A stretch of 64,000 nt of DNA from Streptosporangium carneum (GCF_027922005.1 NZ_BSEV01000018.1:121216-185215); one strand, 5' to 3'. Numbered from the stretch's first letter, positions 24,763 to 33,690 are shown. Numbers and translations: made by a program. Notes: generated from the sequence alone by a model not told the origin.

Positions 24763-25032
24763 GTGGAGATGGTCGCACAGAGCCGCCGGAGCGACTTCAC
24801 CAGCATGGACGATCGGTGGGATCCGCCCCCGCGTCCGACCCGCCGGGCTGGTCGGTACGGTGTCCAGCGACGTTCGGCGACAACGCGTGGATCGCCTCGC
24901 CGGGCCGCGGAACGCCCTTCGCCGCACGCTCGAGAGCGTTCGGGCTCCCACGGACGGCGCCGTGAAAAGCGGAGGCGGTCCTCGACGGTGTGGATACGGT
25001 TGATTGGTCAGCATGATTGGGGATGAATATTC

Positions 25033-25956
25033 GTGGCAGACGCCAATGTTTCCGAGCTGTTCGATCCACTCGAATGGAGTGAGGTGGAGGGGTTCGGGTT
25101 CACCGACATCACCTACCACCGCTCAGCGGAGGCACGCGGCGGCAAGCGCGTCGTCCGCATCGCGTTCGACCGGCCGGAGGTCCGCAACGCCTTCCGGCCG
25201 CACACCGTCGACGAGCTCTATCGGGCGCTCGACCACGCGCGGATGAGTTCCGACGTGGGCTGTGTCCTGCTCACCGGCAACGGCCCGTCGCCCAAGGACG
25301 GCGGCTGGGCCTTCTGCTCCGGCGGCGACCAGCGCATCCGCGGGCGCTCCGGCTACCAGTACGCCAGCGGCGAGACGTCCGACACCATCGACCCGGCACA
25401 GGCGGGCAGGCTGCACATCCTCGAGGTGCAACGGCTGATCCGCACGATGCCGAAGGTCGTCATCGCGGTCGTGCCCGGCTGGGCCGCCGGAGGCGGGCAC
25501 TCCCTGCACGTGGTGTGCGATCTGACCCTGGCCTCCGCCGAGCACGCCCGCTTCAAGCAGACGGACGCCGACGTGGGGTCGTTCGACGCCGGCTACGGCT
25601 CGGCGTACCTGGCGCGCATGACGGGGCAGAAGTTCGCGCGGGAGATCTTCTTCCTCGGCGAGGAGTACACCGCGGACCAGATGCACGCCATGGGCGCGGT
25701 CAACCGGGTCGTGCCGCACGCGGAGCTTGAGGCCACCGCCCTGGAGTGGGGCTGGAAGATCATCGGTAAGTCGCCCCAGGCGCAGCGGATGCTCAAGTTC
25801 GCCTTCAACCTGGTCGACGACGGCCTGGCGGGCCAGCAGGTGTTCGCCGGCGAGGCGACCCGGCTGGCGTACATGACCGACGAGGCCGTCGAGGGCCGTG
25901 ACGCGTTCCTGCAGAAGCGTTCCCCCGACTGGGAGCCGTTCCCGTACTACTACTGA
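25033..25956 (+). CDS. menB: 1,4-dihydroxy-2-naphthoyl-CoA synthase (MenB)
   Basis: The 307-residue crotonase-fold protein matches actinobacterial MenB: KRVVRIAFDRPEVRNAFRPHTVDELY, WAFCSGGDQRIRGRSGYQY for the CoA/oxyanion region, VVPGWAAGGGHSLHVVCDLTLAS, KQTDADVGSFDAGYGSAYLAR with the catalytic Asp/Tyr area, and a C-terminal PDWEPFPYYY. It closes the second ring in classical menaquinone synthesis from O-succinylbenzoyl-CoA. The GTG start follows GGGGA at a slightly long distance. No other men gene lies in the window. Its presence argues that the organism makes menaquinone by the classical rather than only the futalosine route. Confidence 0.93.
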   Translation: MADANVSELFDPLEWSEVEGFGFTDITYHRSAEARGGKRVVRIAFDRPEVRNAFRPHTVDELYRALDHARMSSDVGCVLLTGNGPSPKDGGWAFCSGGDQRIRGRSGYQYASGETSDTIDPAQAGRLHILEVQRLIRTMPKVVIAVVPGWAAGGGHSLHVVCDLTLASAEHARFKQTDADVGSFDAGYGSAYLARMTGQKFAREIFFLGEEYTADQMHAMGAVNRVVPHAELEATALEWGWKIIGKSPQAQRMLKFAFNLVDDGLAGQQVFAGEATRLAYMTDEAVEGRDAFLQKRSPDWEPFPYYY

Positions 25957-26130
25957 CCCGTCCGCGGGCGCCCCGTGGAGCCGGATCCCGGTCGTTCGGC
26001 ACCCAGGGGAGCCGTCCTTCGGGGCGCACCGCGAAAAGGAGGGAAAGCGCGACGCCCGGGCCTCGGACCTCCGAGTCCCGGGCGGTGACAGAGGCCGCGC
26101 ACCCGGCCCGGCGTAAAATAAGATCGTTTC

Positions 26131-27228
26131 ATGCGTGCGGGGCGAAGGGCATGGCTGTTCCTCAGACGACCCCGTGTGTTCGACACGGCGCTGGTCGTGG
26201 TGCTGTGGCTGAGCTCGCTGCGCCCCCTGATCGGCTCTCTGCTGGACCATGACGCCGGCGTCGCCGCGGGCGTGGGCCTCTTCCTGGCCTCCACCCTTCC
26301 CCTCCTGGTACGGCGCGGCCACCCGATCCCCGTCGCCGTGGTGACCTCCGCGTTCGACATCGCGGGAAACCTCACGATCACCCCCAGCACACTGATCCCC
26401 GCGACGATCGCCCTCTACGGCGTCGGCCGCTACGTCGCGGCCAGGCAGGCCCTGGTCGTCACCGCCTGCCTGGCGACGGCCGCCTACGTCTCCCTGTTCG
26501 CCGACACGAACTACCAGAACGCCAGTCCTTTCTTCTACGTGCTCTCCGCCGGCGTCGGCCTGTCGGTCAGGTCCAGAACCGAAGCGCGGGAACGTGAGGA
26601 AAGCAGGCGCGCCGAGGAGGCCGTCCACCTCGAACGTCGCCGGATCGCCCGTGAGCTGCACGACGTCGTCGCCCATCACATCAGTGTGATCAGCTCACTG
26701 GTCGGCGGGGCCCGTGCGACCCTGCCGCGGGAGTCGCTCGAGGCCGGGGAGGCGCTGCTGTCCGCCGAGCGGACCGCCCGGCAGGCCCTGACCGAGATGC
26801 GGCACCTGTTGAACGTGCTGCGGACCGACGAGTCCGGTGACGGAGAGACCTTGGGGGCGGGCACGGCGGAGTTGCCCGTCCTCGTGAAGCAGGCCGTCGC
26901 CGCGGGGCTGCCCACGAGCCTGGTGCTGGAGGGCGAGCCGGTCACGCTGCCCGCCGCGATCGATCGGGCGATCTACCGGATCGTGCAGGAGGCGCTCACC
27001 AACACCCGCAAGCACACCTCGGGCGCGCGGTCCACCGTACGGATCGGCTACGAGCGGGAGACGGTGGAGGTCGAGGTGTTGGACGACGGAGTGGTCGCGG
27101 ACCCGTTCTCGTCCGGAGGCTTCGGACTGGTGGGGATGGCCGAGAGGGTGGCGCTGTGCGGCGGGGAGTTGACGGCGGGGCCGCGTGAGAACGGCGGCTT
27201 CCAGGTCCGGGCGCGGCTGCCGCTGTAG
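26131..27228 (+). CDS. Orphan sensor histidine kinase (HisKA_3/NarL-partner type)
   Basis: The 365-residue protein begins with four or five membrane segments (residues 20-150), then a helix leading to RRRIARELHDVVAHHISVIS, the dimerisation box with the phospho-accepting His, and ends with a HATPase domain: IYRIVQEALTNTRKHTSG (N-box), VEVLDDGV and GGFGLVGMAERVALCGG (G-box). Such kinases pair with NarL/FixJ response regulators, but none is adjacent here; the next gene is convergent. TAAAAT lies 11 bases before the ATG, with no ribosome-binding site between, so the mRNA may be almost leaderless. The signal is unknown. Confidence 0.9.
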   Translation: MRAGRRAWLFLRRPRVFDTALVVVLWLSSLRPLIGSLLDHDAGVAAGVGLFLASTLPLLVRRGHPIPVAVVTSAFDIAGNLTITPSTLIPATIALYGVGRYVAARQALVVTACLATAAYVSLFADTNYQNASPFFYVLSAGVGLSVRSRTEAREREESRRAEEAVHLERRRIARELHDVVAHHISVISSLVGGARATLPRESLEAGEALLSAERTARQALTEMRHLLNVLRTDESGDGETLGAGTAELPVLVKQAVAAGLPTSLVLEGEPVTLPAAIDRAIYRIVQEALTNTRKHTSGARSTVRIGYERETVEVEVLDDGVVADPFSSGGFGLVGMAERVALCGGELTAGPRENGGFQVRARLPL

Positions 27229-27324
27229 TCGGCGTGCCGCCGGTGGACGACCGCGCCCCGGTCGGGGCCGGTTCCGAGGTCGCGGGCGCCCCGCCCACCA
27301 CGGAACCGGCCCGCCGGTCCGGGC

Positions 27325-28263
27325 TCAGCTCGCGACGCCCGCCGCGCCGGTGGCCGCGTTCTCCAGCAGCGGGTGTGATCCGAGGAGTTCCAGCAGCTCC
27401 TGGAGCCGCTCGGTCTCCTCGGCCGGCAGGGGCAGCAGCGGCGGACGCGGGGGGCCGGCGTGCCGGCTCTGGAGCACCAGCCCTGCCTTGATCGCCCTGG
27501 GCAGGCCCTGGGCGACGATGAACCGCAGGAACGGCAGCATGGCCGCCAGCAGTTCGTCGGCCCGCCTGTGTTCGCCGTGCTGTACGGCGGCGTAGAGCTC
27601 CAGGCACCAGCGCGGCAGCAGGCCGGGGGCCGCGGTGCACCATCCGGCCGCGCCGGAGCGGAAGGCCTCGAGCGCGACCGGGTTGTTGCCGTTGTAGACC
27701 GACAGGGAGCCCCCGGACAGCTCCCGGATGGCGCGGAAGCGCCAGACCTCACCCGAGCTCTCCTTCACCATCGTGAGGTTGGGGATCTTCTCGGCGAGCG
27801 CGACGACGGTCTCGGGGGAGAGGTCGACTCCGCTGGTGGCCGGGTTGTTGTAGAGCATCATGGGCAGGTCGGTGGCCGCGGCCACCGTGGCGAAGTGCCG
27901 TTCGAGTTCCGCCGGGGTCAGTTTCCAGTAGGCCAGGGGCAGCATCATGATCGCGGTGGCTCCGCAGCGCTCGGCCAGGCGGGCACGCCGTACGGTGGTC
28001 TCCGTGCTCCAGTGCGCGACGCCGACCAGTGTCGGCACCCTCCCGGCCACGGTGTGCAGCGCGGTCTCGCAGGCGGCGTCCCATTCGGCCTCGCTGAGGT
28101 AGGCGCTCTCGCCGGTGCTGCCGAGCGGAGCGACGCCGTGGCTGCCCGTCTCCACCAGCGCGTCGGTGACCCTGCGCAGCGCCGTCAGGTCGAGCCTGCC
28201 GGTGTCGGCGGCGAACGGGGTGACGGGATAGGCGATGATCCCCTTCAGGGGCGGGACGGTCAT
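27325..28263 (-). CDS. DapA-like dihydrodipicolinate synthase/N-acetylneuraminate lyase family aldolase
   Basis: The 312-residue protein has the DHDPS/NAL barrel motifs: GIIAYPVTPFAADTGRLDL, VAPLGSTGESAYLSEAEW, LMMLYNNPATSGVDLSPETV with the Tyr of the proton relay, and LTMVKESSGEVWRF with the Schiff-base Lys. The gene overlaps the class II aldolase gene by ATGA and is the second of that pair, with a divergent XRE-cupin regulator. Genes outside lysine loci in this setting are usually catabolic, splitting or condensing a 2-keto acid with pyruvate, so I do not call it dapA. The substrate is unknown. Confidence 0.88.
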   Translation of the reverse strand: MTVPPLKGIIAYPVTPFAADTGRLDLTALRRVTDALVETGSHGVAPLGSTGESAYLSEAEWDAACETALHTVAGRVPTLVGVAHWSTETTVRRARLAERCGATAIMMLPLAYWKLTPAELERHFATVAAATDLPMMLYNNPATSGVDLSPETVVALAEKIPNLTMVKESSGEVWRFRAIRELSGGSLSVYNGNNPVALEAFRSGAAGWCTAAPGLLPRWCLELYAAVQHGEHRRADELLAAMLPFLRFIVAQGLPRAIKAGLVLQSRHAGPPRPPLLPLPAEETERLQELLELLGSHPLLENAATGAAGVAS

Positions 28264-29060
28264 CAGATCTCCGTTCCGTTCACGAGGCAGTCGGGGTGGT
28301 CGCGCAGGGCACGGCGCGCGTAGTAGGCGAAGTTCGCCTGGTTCCGCTTGGGGGTGGAGGTCCAGTCGTGGGCCTCCCTGGCGAGGGCCGGGGGCAGCGG
28401 CTTGATCGTTCCCGCGGACATGGCCAGCAGCTGCATGCGCGCGGCCCGTTCGATGAGGACGGCCAGGTTGCACGCCTCCTCGACCGTGGCGCCCGCCACG
28501 AGCTGTCCGTGGTGGGCGAGCAGGATGGCCCGTCTGTCCCCGAGGGCCGAGGAGATGATCTCGCCCTCCTCGTTGCCCACCGGCACGCCCGGCCACTCCT
28601 TCAGGAAGGCGCAGTCGTCGTACAGGGGCGTGGTGTCCATCTGGGAGATCTCCAGGGGGATCTCCAGCATGGCGAGCGTCGCCGCGTGCAGCGGGTGCGT
28701 GTGCACGATGCAGTTGACGTCCTCGCGGGCGCGGTAGATCCAGGAGTGGAACCGGTTCGCCGGGTTGGGGACGCCCTCACCCTCCAGGACGTTGAGGTCC
28801 TCGTCGACCAGCAGCAGGTTCTCCTCGGTGATCTCGTCGAACCCGAGGCCGAGCCGCTGGGTGTAGTAGGTGCCGGGCTTCTCGCCGCGGCCGGTGATCT
28901 GCCCGGCGAGCCCCGAGTCGTGACCGCCGTCGAACAGGATGCGGCAGGTCAGGGCCAGCTTCTGCCGGATCGTCAGCTTCGATTCGCCGAAGTGCTCGCG
29001 CATCTGCCGCTGGGCGCGGTCGACCAGCACGTCCTTCTTCTCTCGCAGTGTCTTCGCCAT
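28263..29060 (-). CDS. Class II aldolase/adducin-family protein
   Basis: The 265-residue protein has the aldolase II fold signatures: LTCRILFDGGHDSGLAGQIT near residue 45, FHSWIYRAREDVNCIVHTHPLHAATLAM with two metal His residues, and AILLAHHGQLVAGATVEEACNLAV with the third. Relatives cleave sugar phosphates, act as dehydratases, or decarboxylate. The ATG at 29060 follows GGAG by six bases. It is divergent from the XRE-cupin gene at 29273, which likely regulates it, and overlaps the DapA-like gene. Together they could split a C6-type keto compound in two steps; this is inference. Confidence 0.88.
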   Translation of the reverse strand: MAKTLREKKDVLVDRAQRQMREHFGESKLTIRQKLALTCRILFDGGHDSGLAGQITGRGEKPGTYYTQRLGLGFDEITEENLLLVDEDLNVLEGEGVPNPANRFHSWIYRAREDVNCIVHTHPLHAATLAMLEIPLEISQMDTTPLYDDCAFLKEWPGVPVGNEEGEIISSALGDRRAILLAHHGQLVAGATVEEACNLAVLIERAARMQLLAMSAGTIKPLPPALAREAHDWTSTPKRNQANFAYYARRALRDHPDCLVNGTEI

Positions 29061-29272
29061 GTCATCTCCACTTCCGGGCGCCGGGATTTCCGTTCGCCCA
29101 GTCGTCTGGTGTCGCCCCGTTAGGACACATGGGCAACTATATGACACAAGGTTTCATGAAAGGAAGAGGCCCCCGGGAAGGCCGCCTCGACCGGTCGCCT
29201 GGTCGGGGAGCGGCGATACGCTTTCCACAGCCGCACATCGGCCCTGTCGGGCGGGCGCGAAGGGATTGCAAG
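29061..29272. promoter_or_regulatory. Divergent promoter region with TTTCATGAAA palindrome
   Basis: Between the aldolase and the XRE-cupin gene, an A+T-rich patch (29133-29165) contains the perfect palindrome TTTCATGAAA at 29152-29161, next to TATATGACA. This is a plausible promoter and operator for the divergent regulator. Confidence 0.35.
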
Positions 29273-29845
29273 GTGATCAATCGGGTACGGCAGCTGCGCA
29301 AGGAGCGGCTGATGACCCTTGAGGTCCTCGCGGAGCGCGCCGGAGTGACCAAGAGCTATCTCTCCAAGGTCGAGCGCGGTCAGAGCACGCCGTCCATCGC
29401 CGTGGGCGTGGCGCTCGCGCGGGCGCTCGACGTGCACCTCGACAGGCTCTTCGTGGACTCCGAGCGGTTGAGCGACGTCACGGTCACCCGGGCGGGGGAG
29501 CGGCACCCGCTCACGGCGGACGGGGAGACCGGTTCCCACTACGAGGGCATCGCGCTCCAGGCCGGGGCCAAGCGGATGACGCCGTTCATGCTGTACCCGC
29601 CGCACGACGCCGACCGCGTCCCCTTCCGGGACCACCAGGGCGAGGAGTTCCTCTTCGTCCACGAAGGGCGGGCCGAACTCCTCCTCCCGTCCCACGCCAT
29701 CGCGCTCGGGCCGGGCGACTCGGTCTACTTCAACGCCACGACACCGCACAAGGTCCGCTCGCTGGGCGAGTCCCGAGCCTCCGTGCTGCTCCTGGTCTGC
29801 GGCGACGAGAACGCCCCGGACGGTTCCCGCGCGCACCTGCCCTGA
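29273..29845 (+). CDS. XRE-family regulator with C-terminal cupin domain
   Basis: The 190-residue protein starts at a GTG (MINRVRQLRKERLMTLEVLA) and contains a classical helix-turn-helix, LAERAGVTKSYLSKVERGQS, followed by TPSIAVGVALARALDV. Residues 110-185 are a small cupin barrel: DHQGEEFLFVHEGRAELLL and LGPGDSVYFNATTPHKV, which would bind a small ligand or metal. Such proteins regulate adjacent catabolic genes, here the divergent aldolase pair. The start gives the standard N-terminus and follows AGGG by eight bases. Confidence 0.9.
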   Translation: MINRVRQLRKERLMTLEVLAERAGVTKSYLSKVERGQSTPSIAVGVALARALDVHLDRLFVDSERLSDVTVTRAGERHPLTADGETGSHYEGIALQAGAKRMTPFMLYPPHDADRVPFRDHQGEEFLFVHEGRAELLLPSHAIALGPGDSVYFNATTPHKVRSLGESRASVLLLVCGDENAPDGSRAHLP

Positions 29846-29870
29846 GCCCGCCGAGACCGGAAGGGCGGAG

Positions 29871-30614
29871 TCAGATCTTCCGGGAGGGGGCGGCCTGGTT
29901 CCAGCTCCACATCCCCACCCGCACCCGCACGCCTGGAGAGGCGTGCACGATCGGGTCGTGTTCCGGAGCGGTGAGCCCTCCCGCCCTGAGCAGCCCCTCG
30001 TCGAGGTGGACCAGCCGGGCGTGGTGCAACGGCCAGGGCCGATGCTCGACCTCGGCATGGGCCAACCGGCCTCCGACGCGGGTGAACAGGCGATAGCGTT
30101 CGGTGAGGAAGACCGACAGGCTGTCCCGCTCGGAGTCGGCCAGTGGCGCGCCCACCCGCACGTCGGCGTCACATCGGGCACCGGCGGGCCCGGGCCAGCG
30201 GCGCCCGCAGCGGTAGGAACGCCGTTCGTCCTCGACCCGCACGGACATGTCGGACCAGTGGTACGGCAGCCAGTAGGTCGCCCGGGCGCCGAGGACCGGA
30301 GGAAGCCGCCCGGCGTCCAACGACAGAAACCACAGGCCACCGCGTCCCTGCCCGTCCCGCACGTAGGTGCGCACGTTCGTCTCGGGAAACCGCGACAGCC
30401 ACGGCAACGCCGGTGTTCCGGGCACCCGTACGTCCTCCATGAGGAAGGGGGTCAGCCCGACCCAGGCGGAGCCGTCGAACTCCTCGGCGGTGAGTCCGTC
30501 GGGGAGCAGCGACTGGACCACGTCGGAGGGATAGCGCCAATGGACGAAGGTCATATGAGACCACTGGTGATACATCACCGGCCGGATCGGTCTTGGAGAC
30601 TGCGCAGCTCGCAT
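29871..30614 (-). CDS. DUF2071 (YqjF-like) protein
   Basis: The 247-residue protein matches the DUF2071/YqjF family throughout: MTFVHWRYPSDVVQSLLPDGL at the N-terminus, WVGLTPFLMEDVRVPGTPALP, FPETNVRTYVRDGQGRGGLWFLSLD, and a C-terminal RYRLFTRVGGRLAHAEVEHRPWPL. The family is acetoacetate-decarboxylase-like in fold and has no agreed biochemical role. It converges on the XRE-cupin gene 26 bases away; no functional link is apparent. Confidence 0.88.
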   Translation of the reverse strand: MRAAQSPRPIRPVMYHQWSHMTFVHWRYPSDVVQSLLPDGLTAEEFDGSAWVGLTPFLMEDVRVPGTPALPWLSRFPETNVRTYVRDGQGRGGLWFLSLDAGRLPPVLGARATYWLPYHWSDMSVRVEDERRSYRCGRRWPGPAGARCDADVRVGAPLADSERDSLSVFLTERYRLFTRVGGRLAHAEVEHRPWPLHHARLVHLDEGLLRAGGLTAPEHDPIVHASPGVRVRVGMWSWNQAAPSRKI

Positions 30615-30832
30615 CCCTGATCCCTACCCCGGCGGGACCCGTCCAGCGCATCAGGCGCCCGCCGTCACGATCTCCCGCATGGTCGGCGTCTTCGCTCCTC
30701 CCAATGGGGTCGTGCCTTTCGTCCGCCCGTCTCCGCGCGGCCCGAACGACGTCGGGCGAACGGAGGGAACGGGAAACGGCTGATGCGGGAGCGGGCTGTT
30801 TTCCAGCGGGGCAGATGGGCAGGCACGATCGC

Positions 30833-31176
30833 ATGCCTGTCTTCGATGACACCCTGTTCCTGCTGCTGGAAGGTTACGGCTGGCTGCCTGACCGTCGGCG
30901 GCGCGTCGGCGACGACGTGGTCCGCACCCGATTGATGACGACGTGGTCCGCACCCGATTGATGGGGCAACGCGTGGTGGCACTGTGCGGGCCGGACGCGG
31001 CGCGTTTCTTCTACGACGAAGACCACGTCCGCCGGAACACGGCGCTTCCCGGTCCGGTCAAGAGCACCCTGGTGGGCCACGGGGCGGTGCACCCCCTCGA
31101 ACCCCCGCCCCGTACGCCACCTGTTTCGACCCGGCCGCCGTCGCCCGGACCCGCCACGAACGCGGCAAGCCCCTGA
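30833..31176 (+). pseudogene. Broken cytochrome P450 N-terminal fragment (CYP152/peroxygenase-like)
   Basis: From an ATG at 30833 the frame reads DDTLFLLLEGYGWLPDRRRR and VGDDVVRTRLM, then breaks at a tandem duplication; after it, another frame continues GQRVVALCGPDAARFFYDED, HVRRNTALPGPVKSTLVGHG and AVHPLE. Joined, this matches the start of bacterial CYP152-type fatty-acid peroxygenases, which have TLALLREGY and a TLFGxGxVxxLDG block. The rest of the enzyme, including the heme-binding Cys, is absent. A stretch at 31125-31260 in yet another frame (RTRHERGKPLIVVETPALR) looks coding but I cannot place it. The gene is clearly dead. Confidence 0.75.
30911..30962 (+). repeat. Perfect 26-bp tandem duplication that frameshifts the P450
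   Basis: The 26 bases at 30911-30936 are repeated exactly at 30937-30962. As 26 is not a multiple of three, the duplication shifts the reading frame; removing one copy restores an uninterrupted P450-like frame across the junction. Absence of any mismatch suggests it is recent. Confidence 0.95.
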
Positions 31177-31435
31177 TCGTCGTGGAGACGCCCGCCCTCC
31201 GCCCACCCGCCGGTATCCATCGGCTGCCCGACGAGCGCCTCACCGAGGCCCGGATGTTTCCCCACGCAGGAGAGGGTAGGACCCGGTCGCGCCGGAGGGA
31301 GCGTCAGCCGTGAGCGGGAAGAACGCCGGCGCGTACCGGAACCGGCGCACGCGCCGGTTCGCCGGCCCGTCCAGGACACGGACAGCGGATTCACCGGTCG
31401 GCGAGTCCGCACTGCGATCACATAGGGAGAACCAC

Positions 31436-31711
31436 ATGGCATCGACGTCGCACACGCCCGGTCGTGAACCCGGTACGCCGCAGGGCATCAGTCCGCAGGG
31501 GGTGGAGGCGCGCAGTGAGCTGGCCAGGTGGATCAGCGGAGCCGACGTCTTTCCTGCGGACCGAGCCGCCCTGCTGGCCCGCGCCGAGGAGCAGAACGCG
31601 CCCGACTCGGTGATCGGCGCGGTTCGTTCCCTGCCGGAGAGGACCTTCACCACCTTGGCGGAGGTCGCCGAGACACTGGGATACGGCAAGGAGGACAGCG
31701 GACAGGGATGA
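31436..31711 (+). CDS. DUF2795 protein
   Basis: The ATG at 31436 follows AGGGAGA at normal distance. The 91-residue product ends with the DUF2795 pattern: ADRAALLARAEEQNAPDSVI, then VRSLPERTFTTLAEVAETLG. Small DUF2795 proteins are common in actinobacteria, often near stress-related genes, and have no assigned activity. It lies between the dead P450 and a Cys-motif small protein. Confidence 0.75.
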   Translation: MASTSHTPGREPGTPQGISPQGVEARSELARWISGADVFPADRAALLARAEEQNAPDSVIGAVRSLPERTFTTLAEVAETLGYGKEDSGQG

Positions 31712-31750
31712 CAGACGCGTCTGTGACGCTCATAGAGAAGATGGTCAGAG

Positions 31751-32056
31751 ATGCCGGCACGCGGAGAGCCTTCGGTCGCGGCCTCACGACAGTGGCGAGA
31801 CCAGAACGGCGTACGGATGCCCTCAGGTGAGGCGCATGCCTGGTATCCAGGGACGAACCAGACACTGTGCGGACTGGCGATCAGCCGGTCGAAACTGCTG
31901 CGTTTCTCCCACGTGCGCTGGCCTGACGCCTTTCCCGAGTCGGGCGGCGCGGCAGAGGAGGTGAACGAGGTGTGCGAGAAGTGCGTCGCGGCGTCAGGCC
32001 GTCGTTCGCATCGGGGGTGGAGCAGAGCCTGGACACGGAGCTCGCCGCGTCCTTGA
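31751..32056 (+). CDS. Small actinobacterial hypothetical protein with CxxC motif
   Basis: The frame encodes SGEAHAWYPGTNQTLCGLAI, SRSKLLRFSHVRWPDAFPES and EVCEKCVAASGRR. The pattern of an isolated Cys after a WxPG block and a later CxxC resembles short actinobacterial proteins of unknown role that may bind zinc. The start could be ATG 31751 (101 aa) or, more in keeping with the recognisable region, ATG 31817 (79 aa). It follows the DUF2795 gene on the same strand. Confidence 0.55.
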   Translation: MPARGEPSVAASRQWRDQNGVRMPSGEAHAWYPGTNQTLCGLAISRSKLLRFSHVRWPDAFPESGGAAEEVNEVCEKCVAASGRRSHRGWSRAWTRSSPRP

Positions 32057-32296
32057 CGGCTTGCGCCCATGGTGTGCGCGGCCCCGCCGGTTGGCGGCGC
32101 CCTCGCGGAGTCGAAGGCCCGCCGACCTTTCCGGATCCGAATACCGGGGGCTTTTCCGTCGTCGGCCTCTCCGCTTTCATCGCCGGGTCAACGTGACAGA
32201 ACGAGGAATCTTCCAGACCGGGATGGATTTCGGCGCCTGTATCGCATTCGCGGGGGTAGGCGGTCGGTCTCACAGACGAACCGATGGGAGTCCTCC

Positions 32297-32749
32297 ATGA
32301 GCACGACACCCACTCGGGCCACCCGGTCCCCGGTGCAACTGGCCGCCCTCATCGTGGGCGCGGTGTTCCTCCTGGTGGGGGTGCTGGGCTTCGTCCCCGG
32401 CGTCACCACGGACTACGGCGCCTTGGAGGTGGCCGGCCACCACTCCGAGGCTCTCCTTCTCGGGGTCTTCCAGGTGTCGATCCTGCACAACGTCGTCCAC
32501 CTGCTGTTCGGCGTCGCGGGCATCCTGCTGTCACGGACCTGGGCCGGAGCCCGCAACTTCCTGGTCGTCGGAGGTGTGATCTATCTGCTGCTGTGGCTGT
32601 ACGGCCTGCTGATCGACCGCGACAGCGCGGCCAACTTCGTGCCGCTGAACAACGCCGACAACTGGCTGCACCTCGTCCTGGGCGTCGGCATGATCGCCCT
32701 GGGCCTCCTGCTGTCCCGCCGTACCGCGGTGGGCCCGCACCGTCGCTGA
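32297..32749 (+). CDS. DUF4383 four-helix membrane protein
   Basis: The 150-residue protein has four hydrophobic segments (residues 13-35, 55-80, 90-110 and 125-143) and the DUF4383 blocks VFLLVGVLGFVPG, LFQVSILHNVVHLLFGVAG-like (here LGVFQVSILHNVVHLLFGVA), and NNADNWLHLVLGVGMIALG. The ATG at 32297 gives the family start. Function is unknown; such genes are abundant in actinobacteria. A hairpin-rich gap follows. Confidence 0.88.
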   Translation: MSTTPTRATRSPVQLAALIVGAVFLLVGVLGFVPGVTTDYGALEVAGHHSEALLLGVFQVSILHNVVHLLFGVAGILLSRTWAGARNFLVVGGVIYLLLWLYGLLIDRDSAANFVPLNNADNWLHLVLGVGMIALGLLLSRRTAVGPHRR

Positions 32750-32817
32750 TCCGGCGGGAGCGGGCGCTCCGGCCGACCGCTCGAGCGGCCGTCCCGGTGG
32801 GCTCAGGCGGCCCGCTC

Positions 32818-32966
32818 AGCATGTGACGCCACCCCATGAGCTGGTGCAGCACGATTCCGTCGACGAAGCCCCCGACGCCGGCGCCGAGCACCAGTCCCGC
32901 GAGCCGTCTGGACCTTCCCGGTCCGCCGGAGGCGGCCGGGGACGGGTGTGCGTGGACATCGGTCAT
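32818..32966 (-). pseudogene. DUF2243 membrane protein, N-terminal fragment
   Basis: Minus-strand reading from ATG 32966 gives RRLAGLVLGAGVGGFVDGIV and LHQLMGWRHMLS, the start of DUF2243 proteins with their FVDGIVLHQ and HHMLS-like blocks. Immediately afterwards similarity stops and the frame runs into the antisense of the DUF4383 gene. The other three membrane helices of the family are missing, so this is a truncated copy. Confidence 0.7.
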
Positions 32967-33123
32967 GTGTCCTTGGTCTCCTTCTCAGGCCAGATCACTC
33001 CTGCCGACGGCGGGATGTCCGACCGGCCCCGCGGAAGTCCGGCGCCTGCGCGGACCGGAGCCTGGGCACCCCCGCCCCTCGCATTCGCCTACGGCCTGCT
33101 CCAGCGCCTCCGCGCGGCGCTCT

Positions 33124-33690
33124 TCAGCGTTTCCCGGCCACGACGCGGACGGTCTCCACGGTGGGGTCGGCCGCGTCCGGGACGACCATGCCGCCCTCCA
33201 CGCCGCTGCGCAGGTACTTCAGGACCTCCTCCGTCAGGCGTTCGTCGGGCAGCGCGGCGGGGACACCCGGAGGGTAGGGGGTCAGCGGCTCGGCGGTGAT
33301 CCGGCCAGCGGCCTTGTGCCAGGGGACGTGCTCGGCCGGGCCGAAGAACGCCTCGCGCGGCGTCATGGCCTGCTCCAGTCGCAGCTCGTGTGGTGCGGGC
33401 AGTTCGATCGCGGGAGCGGAGGGCAGTTCGGCGGTGTGCTCGCCGAGGTCCCGGAGGGCGGCGAGGAGGCGGGCGGTGGTGTGCTCGTCGTCGGCGTGGG
33501 TCAGCTGGACGGCGATGCGGCGGTGGTCGGACAGGCCGACGTTGACACCGTGGTGTTCGCGCAGCCAGTCGGCCACCTGGTAGCCGCCCGTGCCCAGGGC
33601 GCCGACGTCGATCACCACCTGGAGCGGGTCGGCGCGGAAGACCGCCTCGCCCAGCACCGCGCTGACTCGTGGGCTCTGCGCCGGATCCGT
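33124..33690 (-). pseudogene. Orn/Lys/Arg decarboxylase, C-terminal fragment only
   Basis: The frame encodes ADPLQVVIDVGALGTGGYQV, ADWLREHHGVNVGLSDHRRI, AVQLTH and, at the end, AMTPREAFFGPAEHVPWHKA, AGRITAEPLTPYPPGVPAAL. These are the C-terminal-domain blocks of fold-I ornithine/lysine/arginine decarboxylases. The PLP-binding domain with its Lys is absent, and the sequence upstream of about 33690 is unrelated and runs into the hemerythrin promoter. The remnant therefore cannot be a decarboxylase. Confidence 0.8.

Noticed and set aside
31708..31830. 40-codon ORF overlapping the DUF2795 stop by ATGA
   Set aside because: The overlap is suggestive but the sequence is unremarkable and largely overlaps the better-supported Cys-motif gene.
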